Source: Planctomycetota bacterium
GTDB lineage: Bacteria > Planctomycetota > SZUA-567 > JAKLDR01
DNA length: 41,358 nucleotides
Assembly (NCBI GenBank): GCA_022703445.1
Contig: JAKLDR010000033.1
Coordinates: 1 to 41,358, forward strand
Direction: 5' to 3'
The notes under the pieces were generated by a model. The model did no database searches. It was not told the origin of the DNA and worked only from the letters and a program-made list of their open reading frames with translations. Positions 8,661 through 21,088 of this stretch are shown one piece after another; position 1 is the stretch's first letter; each line of letters opens with the position of its first letter. The translations under genes were made by a program, and so were the position numbers.

Positions 8661-9815
8661 CTACTTCTCCGCGTCTCCCAGCCAGGTGACCACTTCCTTC
8701 GCCCTGCGGACCTTGCTGAAGTCGGGCTCGCGGCGGGCCATGTCGCGGTACTTGACGTCGAGGCCGATGGCCTGACGCAGGCCCTCGGCGGCCTGTTTGG
8801 CGTCACCGGCCAGGGCGTAGGCGCAGGCCAGGTTGTACCAGGCCGGCGCCAGGTCGGGCTTCAGCCGCACGGCCTCGCGCGAGGAGACGATGGCGCTGGG
8901 GAAGTCGCCGCGGCTGCGCAGCGCCACGGAGAGGTTGTTGTGGGTCTCGGCGGCATCGGGCTTGAGCCGGACAGCCGCCTGGAAGGCGGCGATGGCCGCG
9001 TCGAAATCGCCCTTGCGGCGCAGGGCCACGCCCAGGTTGTTGTGGGCCTCGGGGACGTCGGGCTTGAGGCGGACCGCCTCGCGATAGCGGGCGACGGCGC
9101 CGTCCAGGTCGCCGCGCTCGGCCAGCTGGTTGCCCTCGCGGATGGCCACCCGGTATACGGACGAGGTGCCGCTGCCGTTCTTGCGAACCGGCCCGTCCTG
9201 GGTGCGGGTGTCTTCCTCCCCCGGCCGTATGCTCACCGGGGCGGGAATCTGCGGCACTGATGCAGCCTGGGGCGCTGCAACCGCAACCGGAGCCGCCGCC
9301 TTGGGGGCGGCCGCGGGAAATCCGGAAGACGTGCCTGTCAGGGCGTTGCCGAGGTTAAAGTGCGCCTCGGCCAGATCGGGGCTGATCCGGATGGCCTCGC
9401 GGCACTCGCGGGCCGCCTCGGCGAACTCGCCCTTCATGACCAGGAGCGCGCCCAGGGCGCTGTGGGCCCCGGCGTTGCCCGGCTGGAGCCGGACTCCCTC
9501 GCGGTAGGCGACCACCGCCCCGTCTACATTGCCGTCGGCGGCCAGGGCCGCTGCCCGATTGAGCAGGACGCCGGCCTCCTCGGCGGCCAGCTCGTCCATG
9601 ACGCGCAGGGCCTCGGCGTCGCCCGGCGCGACCCGCAGCATCTGCCGGCAGGACTCCAGCGCTCCGGAGAGATCGCCCTTGCTGCGCAGAGCGTTGCGCA
9701 GACCGCGGTGCGCCTGGAGGAAGTCCGGGCGCAGCCGGATGGCCTCGCGATAGGCGGCAACGGCTCCGTCCAGATCGCCGTTGGCGGCCGCGGGATGGTT
9801 GGCGGCGTTGCTCAC
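8661..9815 (-). CDS. Tetratricopeptide-repeat protein
   Basis: About 384 residues made almost wholly of 34-residue TPR units. Three are N-terminal (repeated pattern NGDLDGAVAAYREAIRLRPD), then a low-complexity Ala/Pro linker (roughly 160-215), then four more units (RGDLDGAVARYREAVRLKPD and similar) ending in a short basic tail. There is no signal peptide, so it is probably cytoplasmic, acting as a scaffold for protein contacts; the partner is unknown. GTG 9815 is preferred because AGGAG lies six bases upstream; another GTG at 9854 would add 13 residues but has no clear ribosome site. A 6-bp inverted repeat (9857-9871) and a possible promoter precede it. Confidence 0.85.
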   Translation of the reverse strand: MSNAANHPAAANGDLDGAVAAYREAIRLRPDFLQAHRGLRNALRSKGDLSGALESCRQMLRVAPGDAEALRVMDELAAEEAGVLLNRAAALAADGNVDGAVVAYREGVRLQPGNAGAHSALGALLVMKGEFAEAARECREAIRISPDLAEAHFNLGNALTGTSSGFPAAAPKAAAPVAVAAPQAASVPQIPAPVSIRPGEEDTRTQDGPVRKNGSGTSSVYRVAIREGNQLAERGDLDGAVARYREAVRLKPDVPEAHNNLGVALRRKGDFDAAIAAFQAAVRLKPDAAETHNNLSVALRSRGDFPSAIVSSREAVRLKPDLAPAWYNLACAYALAGDAKQAAEGLRQAIGLDVKYRDMARREPDFSKVRRAKEVVTWLGDAEK

Positions 9816-9856
9816 GGGTCGCTCCTGCTTGATCACCACGGTGGGGCCCTCCACAG

Positions 9857-9898
9857 GCGCCCATAGGGCGCATTATGACCGTCGCTCCACGAAGAACA
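9857..9898 (-). promoter_or_regulatory. Possible promoter and small hairpin upstream of the TPR gene
   Basis: Minus strand: TTGTTC, 16-base spacer, CATAAT (9876-9871). Immediately downstream GCGCCC-ATA-GGGCGC (9857-9871) forms a tight hairpin at the expected transcript start, which could act as an operator or transcript cap. Confidence 0.35.
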
Positions 9899-10073
9899 AG
9901 GTCAATAGCTTATCGGCACGGGCCGCGGCCCTTCTCAAGCCGAATTGCCGGCGATCGGGCCAATGCCGGGCCGCAAGCCGCGCCGCAGCCGCCAACGGCA
10001 GCCTGGTCGCGCACTTGCGCCCCAGCTCCGCGGGTGGAGAATCCCGGCACGCCCCTGGATGCGAGGAGCCGTC

Positions 10074-12953
10074 ATGAGTCGACCCAACCTCACAGCCGTA
10101 CACTGTGCCATCTCCGCGGCTTTGGCCGCCGGCCTGGCAATCATTCTGTTCGGCTGCCAGCCGGCCGGGGCCCTGCCCCTTCCGCCCGGCACTCGAACCG
10201 CCGCCTTCGCCAAGCCGCCCACCGCCGTCCGCGAGGACGCAGGGTTGCGGATCAGCTTCGCGACCTCCGCGCCCGTCGACTGCGCCGTGTGGATCGAGGA
10301 TCGCACGGGACGAACAGTCCGGCACCTGGCCGCCGGGATGCTCGGGGCCAATGCCCCGGCGCCGCTCGCCGCCGGCAAGCTCGAGCAGTCGCTGCTCTGG
10401 GATGGCAAGGACGACGCCGGTCGTCAAGTCCTGCTTCCACCCTCCACCATCAACCCTCCACCTGGCTTCGTGGCCCGCGTCGGCCTCGGCCTCTCGGCCC
10501 GGTTCGACCGCGTGATCGGCTCCGATCCGCAGTGGCTGGGCAACATTTGGGCGTTGGCCGTCGGCAAGGACGGCGAACTCTTCGCCTACTGCTCGCGCGG
10601 CATCTGCGTCCTTGATCGAGAGGGCCGCTACCTTCGCCAGATCGTCCCGGCGCCGGCGGGCATGGGCCCGGAGAGGCTCAAGGGGCTCGAGCCGGTGCAG
10701 CTGGCCGACGGGAGCACCTACTACCGGCGCGGCTACTCGCTCCCGGGTAGCGCGGTCGGCTCGATGGCGGTCCTGCCCTCGGGCGAGCTGCTCCTGCCCG
10801 GCCCGGGGCGCTATCCGCGGAACCTGACCCGCATCGGCACCGACGGCTCGGTGCCCGCCGGGGCCTTCAGCCAGCGGCTGACCTCGTTCCAGGACATCGG
10901 GCTGCTTTACCTGGCCTGCGCGCCCGACGGGAAGACCCTCTACTTCTCCGGCGCTGAGCCGGGCTACCTCGGCGACGACGATAGGCGCGCGAGCTACCGC
11001 CACGCGGTCTACCGGCTGGACCTGACCTCCGCCGGGCCGGCCGAACTCCTCACCGGCGACGACGAGAACGGCGGCCCGCCGGGTTACATGGTCGCCCGGC
11101 CCAAGGGGCTGGCGGTCGACTCCGCCGGCCGACTCTACGTCTGCAACTACGCCCGGCCGCGGCCCGCGGGGAGCGCCCCAGCCGCACCGGCCGGCGGCGA
11201 GGCGGCCAAACCCGCGCCCACTGGCGACATCTCCGTCTACACCCCGCGCGGCGGACTTCTCAAGAGCATTCCCGTCGACTACCCGCAGCAGGTGGCGGTG
11301 CACCCCAAGACCGGGCAAATCTACGTGCTGGCCGGGCGCGAGGAAGCCTTCGTCCGCTTCGGGGTCGAGCCGGCGCCCTCGCTCCGCGAGGCGCGGCTCC
11401 TGCGCCTGTCCCCCGAGGGCCGCGTCGAACAGGAGATCAAGATTGAGGACCCCTTCATCCGCGCCAGGAAGGCCGGCACCTGGCCGGAGTACCGCCTGGC
11501 CATGGCCGCCGACTTCAGCGGCGAGCGGCCGGTGGTCTGGCTGGGCCTGGCCTTTCCTCCGGCCCGCGAGGCCAAGTGGAGCCTGCTGCGCATCGAGGAC
11601 AACGGACGGACCTTCGACACGCCGCGCGACGTCTGCCCGAAGCCGCGCGAGGCGCTGCTCGACCGCCCGTTCCAGATCTGCCTGGACCGTGAGCGGGACA
11701 TCGTCTATGCCAACGACGACTCGCGCCGCCTGCTGCGCTTCCGCGGCGACGGCTCGGCGCTCTCGCCGCTGGTCCCCGAATACGAGAAGGACGGCAAGCG
11801 CCGGCCCTACTCGATCATCGAGGCCGCGGCTGCGCCCGGCGGGGACGTCTACGCGCTGGTCTGGAGCGAGTCCGGCCTGCGCCAGAACTGGCTCGTGCGC
11901 TTCGACCCCGAGGGCCGGGCCAAGCCGCTGGCGGTCGGCGACGAGACCGGCGGCGTGCGCGTCGACCACGCCATGAAGGCGGCCAACGGCTCGAGCGCCC
12001 GCGGCCTGGGCGTGGGCCCCGACGGGCGGGTCTACGTGGTCTACCACGACGACGCCCGTCCGGCCGACGCCCTGCCGACCGAGTCCTGGGACCGAGGATT
12101 CCCGATGACCCAGGCGGTGGCGCGCCTCGATGCCGAGGGACGGATGGATTCGCCGCGGCTGGTCGCCCACCTGCGTGTCGGCGGCCAGGGCGTGCGCGCC
12201 GACCGGCGCGGCAACGTCTACGTCGCCGAGAACATCCTGCCGGTCGGGGCCGGCTACCCGCATGACTTCGTCGGCGTCCTCGACGATCCGACGAAGCGCG
12301 CCTATCCGGCGCGCCTGCCGGCCGGCGCAGGCGGGGAGGAGCTCACCGCCGCGCCGTCGCTCCTGGACCCGTACAAGCGACCCGACCCGGTGCGCCTGGC
12401 CAGCGTCGGGGTGGACCCGCTCCTGCGCTACATGGGCAGCCTCTTCAAGTTCGGCCCGGAGGGCGGGTGGATCGCGGGGCTGCCTGACGACGACCGCACG
12501 CCCCCCTACCGCCGGCCGGCAAGCGACCTCTGGAAGCCGGTGCCCGGGACGCAGTGGTTCCTCTTCAACAACCACCGCCTGAAGGTGACCGGCGCACTCT
12601 GGCAGTACCACGGGATGAGCCCGGTGCCCGCCCAGTACCAGGGCGTGCCCCACGTCGAGCAGTGCGTCTGCGGCGGCGGCCGGTTCGACCTTGATGAGTT
12701 CGACCGGATCTTCGTCCCCGACGTCCTGCGCGGCCGCGTGACCGTTCTCGACTCCGAGGGGAACGTCCTCGCCCACATCGGCCGGAGCGGCAACCGGGAC
12801 TCCGCGGCGCCGGACCTGGCCTTCGCCGAGCCCGGATGGCTCGCCGCCGCCGCCGACCGGCTGTACGTCGCCGACGGCTCGGCCTGCCGGATCGTCAGGG
12901 TGAAGCTGGGCTACCGGGCGGAGGCTGCGTGCCCGGCGGCTCCGGGGCAGTAG
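10074..12953 (+). CDS. Secreted propeller lipoprotein with FlgD-like motif
   Basis: 959 residues. The N-terminus has a lipoprotein signal with lipobox LFGC (lipidated C28). Residues about 50-130 resemble a FlgD-type Ig domain, with the signature LLWDGKDDAGRQVL. Most of the rest consists of NHL/SMP30-like propeller strands such as ARPKGLAVDSAGRLYVCN, RGLGVGPDGRVYVVY and QGVRADRRGNVYVAENI. This architecture is common in Planctomycetota and is thought to serve in binding or degrading surface polymers; no catalytic residues are evident. The ATG at 10074 has GAGGAG eight bases upstream; the frame is open 129 bases further but without signal sequence. It converges with the large secreted protein gene, leaving one base between the stop codons. 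Confidence 0.85.
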   Translation: MSRPNLTAVHCAISAALAAGLAIILFGCQPAGALPLPPGTRTAAFAKPPTAVREDAGLRISFATSAPVDCAVWIEDRTGRTVRHLAAGMLGANAPAPLAAGKLEQSLLWDGKDDAGRQVLLPPSTINPPPGFVARVGLGLSARFDRVIGSDPQWLGNIWALAVGKDGELFAYCSRGICVLDREGRYLRQIVPAPAGMGPERLKGLEPVQLADGSTYYRRGYSLPGSAVGSMAVLPSGELLLPGPGRYPRNLTRIGTDGSVPAGAFSQRLTSFQDIGLLYLACAPDGKTLYFSGAEPGYLGDDDRRASYRHAVYRLDLTSAGPAELLTGDDENGGPPGYMVARPKGLAVDSAGRLYVCNYARPRPAGSAPAAPAGGEAAKPAPTGDISVYTPRGGLLKSIPVDYPQQVAVHPKTGQIYVLAGREEAFVRFGVEPAPSLREARLLRLSPEGRVEQEIKIEDPFIRARKAGTWPEYRLAMAADFSGERPVVWLGLAFPPAREAKWSLLRIEDNGRTFDTPRDVCPKPREALLDRPFQICLDRERDIVYANDDSRRLLRFRGDGSALSPLVPEYEKDGKRRPYSIIEAAAAPGGDVYALVWSESGLRQNWLVRFDPEGRAKPLAVGDETGGVRVDHAMKAANGSSARGLGVGPDGRVYVVYHDDARPADALPTESWDRGFPMTQAVARLDAEGRMDSPRLVAHLRVGGQGVRADRRGNVYVAENILPVGAGYPHDFVGVLDDPTKRAYPARLPAGAGGEELTAAPSLLDPYKRPDPVRLASVGVDPLLRYMGSLFKFGPEGGWIAGLPDDDRTPPYRRPASDLWKPVPGTQWFLFNNHRLKVTGALWQYHGMSPVPAQYQGVPHVEQCVCGGGRFDLDEFDRIFVPDVLRGRVTVLDSEGNVLAHIGRSGNRDSAAPDLAFAEPGWLAAAADRLYVADGSACRIVRVKLGYRAEAACPAAPGQ

Positions 12954-12954
12954 C

Positions 12955-15561
12955 TCAGGGCAGGTCCTTGTACTTCTCGGGGTGCTTCTTCTTGTCGATG
13001 TCGTGCAGGAAGACCTGGACCAGCCGCTGGCAGGACATGGTCTCCGACCAGTTCTTGGCGGAGCACACGCCGGTGCGGTAGCGGATGGGGAAGTCCTTGT
13101 CCTTGACCAGGTTCTCGGCGGCGTAGCTCAGGAAGGCGTCGTCGCCGCTGAAGCGCGTGGCGTAGGCGAAGCCGTTCGCCGTGGTCTTGTCCTGCTGCTT
13201 CCTGCGCACGTCCTCGGGGTCCTTGTTCCACTTCTCCATCCACTCGCGGTAGCCGGCCACCAGCTGCTCGCGGAGGGCCTTCTCCTCCGGGAAGCTCTCG
13301 CAGTATCGGCCCAGGGCGTCTCCGCCCATGCCCAGCATGAAGATCTGCCAGGAGCGGTCGAAGCCGCCGATCACGTGGGTCTGGGCGTTGTAGTTCTTGC
13401 CCCACCACTCCAGGGCCGTCTGCATGCCGGCCTTGTAGGTCTCGCGGTCGGTCTCGAAGCCCAGGTACATGGCCCAGTTCGACCACATGGTGATGGCGAA
13501 GGAGCGCAGGTGCCAGGGCTTGGGGGCGACGATCCGGTGGCTCTCGGCCACGGCGTCGCGCATGAAGGGCTCGGCGCTGACGTCGGCGAAGAGCAGCGGC
13601 CCGTAGGCGTAGTAGTGGCTGGGCTCGCCCTTCTGGTGGCCGTAGCCGCCGCCGTGGGCGGGGATGTCGAGCAACTGCCGTGTGCACTCCTCGGCGGTGC
13701 GGTAGAACCGCAGGTCGCCGGTGCGTGCGAACTGGACCATCAGGCAGTAGGGCACGTCCAGCTCCAGATACTGGCCGAAGTGGTGCCAGTTGTCCTTGGA
13801 GCTGTCCCCGAACTTCCAGACGTCGTACTGGTCCATCTTCTCGCGCTCGATCTCCATGGAGGAGGCCAGGCTGGGGTTGGCCGTCGGGTCGACGCCGCAG
13901 ACCGCCACGGAGAGCGCCGACTTCTCGTAGTTGGGCCACTCTTCCGGGTTGGGAAGCATGAAGTCGCCATAGGCCCGGCTGGCCAGGTTGTGACGGGCGT
14001 CCGGCGCGGCCACCAGGCGCTGGGTGAAGGCCAGGAAGCGGTCCTTGGCGGAGAGCCCCTGTCCGGAGGCCCGGAAGGCGAAGACCAGCTCGTGGGTCTT
14101 ATGTATCTTGCCTTCGAAGAGGTGGCCGCGCGGGTAGTACTGCGACCACAAGCCCAGCGACAGCGTCCCGGGGGCCCGGACTTCGAGACTCTTCGGGAAC
14201 ATCTGCCAGAACCAGCGGCAGCCGGCGGCTACGGCGGTCTTGCCGTCGTCGGCCTCCACCCAGCCCGGGGCGCGCAGGCCCTCGGCGGCCTCCTTGCCGA
14301 GCGCGGCGAAGCCCGAGCCGGAGCCGGGGGCGAGCTCCTTGACGCCGGTGTAGAAGCGATAGCCCATGAAGCTGCCGCCGTCGCGCTTGCGGAGCAGTTC
14401 GTTGAAGACGTACGGCTGATACTCGAAGTAGGCCTGATCCTTGCCCTGGGTCTTCATGAACTCCACGTTCTTCTTGAGCCGCTCGTCCCAGACTTTGCCG
14501 GTGCCGGCCTGCCACATCCAGCCGGCGGAGGAGTCCTGATAGAGCGCCGCGCCGTCGTCGTTGGCGGCGAGCGTTCCCTCGTGGACCTCGCTGCCCTCGA
14601 GCCCGCCGCCGAAGCGGTACTTGAGCGGCGCGGCCGCCTCCAGATCCAGGTCGAAGCTGACCGCGTCGACCAGGACGTTGCCCGGCTGGGCGGCGCTCTG
14701 GGAGTAGTACTCGCCGAACTGGACCTTGGCGTCGGTCCAGTCGCCTGTCTGGCCCTTGAGGTTGCGCATGGTCACAAAGGCCCGCACCCAGGTCTGGCCC
14801 TTCCAGACGTGCAGGCGGACAGTGAAGCCGACCGCCGCGTCCCGGTTGGCGATCTTGACCCCGTCGGGGATGCTCTCCTTGCCGTCCCACTTCGGGTAGC
14901 TGTGCTCCTTGCCGTCGGCCGACTGGGCCTTCATCTCGCCGTCGATGCGCACCACGGCGTGCACCGGACCGCTCTCCTCGACGGCCACGCTCAGCGGCCC
15001 GGAGAGGTCGGTCGTCGAGCGGTATACCCTGCCGTCCATCCCCTTGATGACCAGCGCGCCGCACTTGCTCACCAGTTCGCCCTCGCCGATCTTGCCGTCC
15101 CCGTCGCGGTCGAGCGAGATCGCGCCGAGCCCGACGAAACTCTTCTTGGGAACCGCGAGCTTCAGCGGTCCGCCGGTCACCGTCACGGCCTCGGCGCCGT
15201 CGTCCACCTTCAGCGGATCCTCCACCGCCTTGGCCGGTCCGCCGTCGACCAGCCGGTAGACGGCGGTGCCATTCGCCGGCACGTCGGCCAGGAACGAGAC
15301 CGCGACCCACTCGACGTCGCCGGCCGGCCGGCGGTTGATGAGCCGGAACTGGGCTGGGACCTCGATGCCTTTCGCGTCGAGCACCCGCAGAGCGGAGACG
15401 TCCTTGACCGCCCCGGGCACTAGCGGGATCCCGGTCTTGCAGGGGTCCTTGACCCGGGCCACGCCGGCGGTCTCCTGGACCTTGAGTTCCACCTCCATGG
15501 CCGGGGCCGAAGCGGCGATAATCAGTGCCACGGCTGCTAAGACCACAATCCTGCCGATCAT
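12955..15561 (-). CDS. Secreted protein of the PL26/YetA exo-rhamnogalacturonan lyase-like type
   Basis: 868 residues with a signal peptide (cleavage near A20). The N-terminal 450 residues are beta-rich, opening with a segment like RVKDPCKTGIPLVPG that is typical of RIFT-barrel polysaccharide-active proteins. The C-terminal half looks like an alpha/alpha toroid with many aromatic and polar residues (for example DNWHHFGQYLELDVPYCL and GHQKGEPSHYYAYGPLLF). The overall layout fits the PcRGLX/YetA family (PL26); substrate and activity are inferred and not proven. An EF-hand-like calcium loop DRDGDGKIGEGE (151-162) is inserted in the N-terminal part. The start 15561 is set by GGAGGAAG upstream and the signal peptide. 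Probably acts in the periplasm or outside the cell. Confidence 0.65.
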   Translation of the reverse strand: MIGRIVVLAAVALIIAASAPAMEVELKVQETAGVARVKDPCKTGIPLVPGAVKDVSALRVLDAKGIEVPAQFRLINRRPAGDVEWVAVSFLADVPANGTAVYRLVDGGPAKAVEDPLKVDDGAEAVTVTGGPLKLAVPKKSFVGLGAISLDRDGDGKIGEGELVSKCGALVIKGMDGRVYRSTTDLSGPLSVAVEESGPVHAVVRIDGEMKAQSADGKEHSYPKWDGKESIPDGVKIANRDAAVGFTVRLHVWKGQTWVRAFVTMRNLKGQTGDWTDAKVQFGEYYSQSAAQPGNVLVDAVSFDLDLEAAAPLKYRFGGGLEGSEVHEGTLAANDDGAALYQDSSAGWMWQAGTGKVWDERLKKNVEFMKTQGKDQAYFEYQPYVFNELLRKRDGGSFMGYRFYTGVKELAPGSGSGFAALGKEAAEGLRAPGWVEADDGKTAVAAGCRWFWQMFPKSLEVRAPGTLSLGLWSQYYPRGHLFEGKIHKTHELVFAFRASGQGLSAKDRFLAFTQRLVAAPDARHNLASRAYGDFMLPNPEEWPNYEKSALSVAVCGVDPTANPSLASSMEIEREKMDQYDVWKFGDSSKDNWHHFGQYLELDVPYCLMVQFARTGDLRFYRTAEECTRQLLDIPAHGGGYGHQKGEPSHYYAYGPLLFADVSAEPFMRDAVAESHRIVAPKPWHLRSFAITMWSNWAMYLGFETDRETYKAGMQTALEWWGKNYNAQTHVIGGFDRSWQIFMLGMGGDALGRYCESFPEEKALREQLVAGYREWMEKWNKDPEDVRRKQQDKTTANGFAYATRFSGDDAFLSYAAENLVKDKDFPIRYRTGVCSAKNWSETMSCQRLVQVFLHDIDKKKHPEKYKDLP

Positions 15562-15651
15562 CGTTCTTCCTCCCGCCACAAGCCTTTCTTGCGACACGGC
15601 TTACGCAGCGCCATGTTAGCCACACCCAGTGGTTAGTCCAGCAGAGACGTG

Positions 15652-15677
15652 CCGGAATTGCCCTTAGCCAATTCCGG
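15652..15677. promoter_or_regulatory. Nine-base inverted repeat in a divergent promoter region
   Basis: CCGGAATTG (15652-15660) and CAATTCCGG (15669-15677) form a perfect dyad with an 8-base centre between the PL26-like gene (leftward) and the DUF5610 gene (rightward). A TATAGT sequence (15692-15697) lies just downstream on the plus strand. The position suits an operator; there is no T-run for a terminator. Confidence 0.45.
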
Positions 15678-15769
15678 GAACGACCGATTGATATAGTGAC
15701 TGCGGGACTGCGCCGCGCCGGTCCGCCTGTACGGCGCGGAGGAAGAAGACTGCTAGGGAGGGCACGGCC

Positions 15770-16597
15770 ATGGCGCTTAGTTCACTTGGAAGGTCTGATC
15801 TCAACGAACTGCTGAGCAGTCTGGGTTGGACGCTGCGGTCCAACCAGACCGGATCGACAGCGGCCGGGAAGGATGCCGCCGCCTCCGGGCAGTCCGCGGA
15901 GACTGCGGAGACAGCCAAGTCCGGCGACTCCGCCCAGATATCCCCGCGCGTACAGGTCCAGATCCTCGAGATCCGCGCTCTCTACGAGGCAACCTACCGG
16001 GTCTCTCAGGAGACCGGCTCGGCCATGGGCGCGGCGGGACAGTCGCGGGACGACTTCAACACCCGGATGGCGGAACTCCTCGCCGGCCGCGCCGAGGCAC
16101 TGGCGCCGACCGATGACGGCCGGACCGCCCTCGACAAGCTCGCCGCCCAGTTCACCCCGGATGCCACCGCCGGCAGGATCTTCGACTTCGCCACCAGCTG
16201 GTACAGCCAGTGGCTCAAGGGCGGGGAAGACACCGAAGAGAGCCGCAAGGCATTCGCCGAATTCATGGGCAAAGCCATCGACAAGGGATTCAGAGAAGCC
16301 CAGGGCGTCCTCGGGAAGCTCCCCGACGCCGTCCAGGCCTCCATCGACCAGACCCGCAGCCAGGTCTGGGCGAAGATCGACGAGTTCATCGCGAACGGAC
16401 TCGCCCGTAGCCCGGAGGAACTGGCCGTGGCCCAGGAGAACGGCCTGGCCTTCAACGCGACATTCGCGGCCGCCGGCGACGACCCGGTCGAACTGATGCG
16501 CGAGGTCCTCGACAGGCTGTCCACTGACGGAACGCTTCGGCTGGAGAAGCCCACAACCACTCAACAGCCGGGGAAGAACCTGGAGCTGACGGCCTGA
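15770..16597 (+). CDS. DUF5610-like protein
   Basis: 275 residues, mostly helical, without signal peptide or membrane span. Residues 40-60 are low complexity (Ala/Ser/Thr/Glu). The region about 120-185, reading RIFDFATSWYSQWLKGG...AFAEFMGKAIDKGFREAQGVLG, matches what I know of the DUF5610 domain, whose function is not established; the family is often found near flagellar or surface genes, but no such gene is in this window. The ATG at 15770 is preceded by a GGAG-like site (AGGGAGGGCACGGCC). It stands alone between divergent and convergent neighbours, so it is its own transcription unit. Confidence 0.65.
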   Translation: MALSSLGRSDLNELLSSLGWTLRSNQTGSTAAGKDAAASGQSAETAETAKSGDSAQISPRVQVQILEIRALYEATYRVSQETGSAMGAAGQSRDDFNTRMAELLAGRAEALAPTDDGRTALDKLAAQFTPDATAGRIFDFATSWYSQWLKGGEDTEESRKAFAEFMGKAIDKGFREAQGVLGKLPDAVQASIDQTRSQVWAKIDEFIANGLARSPEELAVAQENGLAFNATFAAAGDDPVELMREVLDRLSTDGTLRLEKPTTTQQPGKNLELTA

Positions 16598-16678
16598 CGT
16601 GCGGAGACCCGTTGGGCCTATCGGGCCGGCCGGACTAGGCTAACCGCCCCCGGCGCCCGCAGATCCCACCAGATCCAC

Positions 16679-17989
16679 TCAGCCGCCGACCGGCCTCTCT
16701 CCGGCCAGCATATTCTTCAGCATCTCCGCTGTCTTCTCGGCGGCGCCCTGCGCCCGAGCTATGGCCGACTGGGCGGCTGCGCCCATCATCTGCCGGCGGC
16801 GCGGGTCGGCCAGCAGCCCCTCGAGGGCCAAGGCCAATTCCGCGCCATCCTTGACCATCTGCCCGCCGCCGGCCGCGAGGATCCGGGCCACCGCGTCATC
16901 GAAGTTGAAGGTGTGCGGGCCCCAGAGCACCGGCAGGCCTAGCCCCGCCGGTTCGATCACATTCTGGCCGCCGTGGGGGATGAGGCTGCCGCCCACGAAG
17001 ACGGCGTCGGCGGCGTGGTAGACGTCGCCGAGCTCCCCGGTGGTGTCCACCAGCATGACTTCCTTGGGGCCGATCGGCGGCCGGCAGGTGACCCCGGCGG
17101 CGTCGATGGCCGTCTTGCGCACCGCCGAAAAGCCCCAGGAGGCCAGGTCCTTGACCACATCGTTGACCCGATTCACGTGCCGGGGCACCAGAACCAGGCG
17201 AAGCCCCGGGAAGCGCACCGACAGCTTGGTGACGGCGTCGACCACGGCCTGCTCCTCGCCCGGATGAGTCGATCCGGCCACCAGGACCAGAGTCTCGGGG
17301 CGCATCAGCAGCCGGCGGCGCATGGTCTCGCGCTTCTCCGGGTTACCGACCACCACGGAGCAGTCGTACTTCATGGAGCCCGTCACCACGATGCGGTCGC
17401 GCGGCGCACCGATGGCCGCAAAACGCTCGGCGTAGGCCTCGGTCTGCACCGCGTAGAGGTCGATGTTGCCGAAGGTGGAGGCCAGCGCGCTCTTGAAACG
17501 CATGTAGCCCTGGGCCGAGCGCTCGGTGATTCGGCCGTTGACCACCGCCACCGGCACCCTGCGGCGGACTGCCTCGCCAACCAGATTCGGCCAGACCTCG
17601 AGCTCCAGGAGCACCAGCAGCGCCGGGTTCACCGAGTCGAAGGCCTTGGCCACCGTCCAGGAGAAGTCCAGCGGACACGGGAAGGTGCGCTCGTTGCCGT
17701 AGAGCCGCGCGGCCTGGTCGCGGCCGGTCTCAGTGCTGGCCGATACCACCACTTCGTAGTCGGGGTTGGCCGCGGCCAAGAGCCTCACCAGCGGCCGGCC
17801 GGCGGCAACCTCGCCGAGGCTTACCGCGTGGACCCAGATGCGGGGCTTCTTGCCGCGTTCCAGGAACGGCCCGCGCAGGCGCTCCCAGAGAGGGCCGACC
17901 GGCCGGCGGGCTCTGAGGAGCTTGATTACCTGCAGCGGCCCCATCACCGGAGCCGCGGCCAGGTACGCCAGGTCGAATTTGGTGGGCAT
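16679..17989 (-). CDS. waaA: 3-deoxy-D-manno-octulosonic acid (Kdo) transferase
   Basis: 436 residues; transfers Kdo from CMP-Kdo to lipid A in the inner leaflet of the inner membrane. The N-terminus is hydrophobic (LAYLAAAPVMGPLQVIKLL), then the glycosyltransferase-30 domain with HAVSLGEVAAG (the acidic residue of SxGE is the expected catalytic base), LELEVWPN, VNGRITERS, VTGSMKYD, AGSTHPGEE, and the donor-binding PHGGQNVIEPA. Its presence argues for LPS in this organism. ATG 17989 is preferred over ATG 17995 because AAGGA lies nine bases from the former and only three from the latter. It follows secA across inverted heptad array B. Confidence 0.93.
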   Translation of the reverse strand: MPTKFDLAYLAAAPVMGPLQVIKLLRARRPVGPLWERLRGPFLERGKKPRIWVHAVSLGEVAAGRPLVRLLAAANPDYEVVVSASTETGRDQAARLYGNERTFPCPLDFSWTVAKAFDSVNPALLVLLELEVWPNLVGEAVRRRVPVAVVNGRITERSAQGYMRFKSALASTFGNIDLYAVQTEAYAERFAAIGAPRDRIVVTGSMKYDCSVVVGNPEKRETMRRRLLMRPETLVLVAGSTHPGEEQAVVDAVTKLSVRFPGLRLVLVPRHVNRVNDVVKDLASWGFSAVRKTAIDAAGVTCRPPIGPKEVMLVDTTGELGDVYHAADAVFVGGSLIPHGGQNVIEPAGLGLPVLWGPHTFNFDDAVARILAAGGGQMVKDGAELALALEGLLADPRRRQMMGAAAQSAIARAQGAAEKTAEMLKNMLAGERPVGG

Positions 17990-18008
17990 GGACATCCGTC
18001 CTTACGGG

Positions 18009-18107
18009 CTAATGCAGAATGAAGAATGCTGAATGGTGAAACAACGGAGACCCGGGGAGGGCCACAGCCCCGTCATTCACCATTCACAATTCACCATTCT
18101 GCATTGA
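18009..18107. repeat. Inverted heptad array B (GAATGNN type)
   Basis: Left arm from 18009: TAATGCA, GAATGAA, GAATGCT, GAATGGT, GAAACAA. Right arm 18071-18107; its complement reads CAATGCA, GAATGGT, GAATTGT, GAATGGT, GAATGAC. Spacer of about 26 bases. The right arm ends on the base before the secA stop codon, and waaA starts just beyond the left arm, so the structure would form in the secA-waaA intercistronic mRNA. Confidence 0.8.
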
Positions 18108-21041
<2,934 letters not shown>

Positions 21042-21053
21042 CTATCGTTCCTT

Positions 21054-21088
21054 AGGTCTCGGGTTTTGGGTGTCAGCTTTCAGTTGCC
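21054..21088. repeat. Heptad half-array at the 3' end of the secreted-protein gene
   Basis: Plus strand, five phased 7-bp units: AGGTCTC, GGGTTTT, GGGTGTC, AGCTTTC, AGTTGCC. It covers the stop codon and last codons of the secreted-protein gene and the spacer before secA. CAGTTGCC at its inner end is the complement of GGCAACTG in the half-array at 21856-21890. Confidence 0.45.

Noticed and set aside
16610..16645. Possible terminator between the DUF5610 gene and waaA
   Set aside because: Only a five-base outer stem with mismatches and no T-run.
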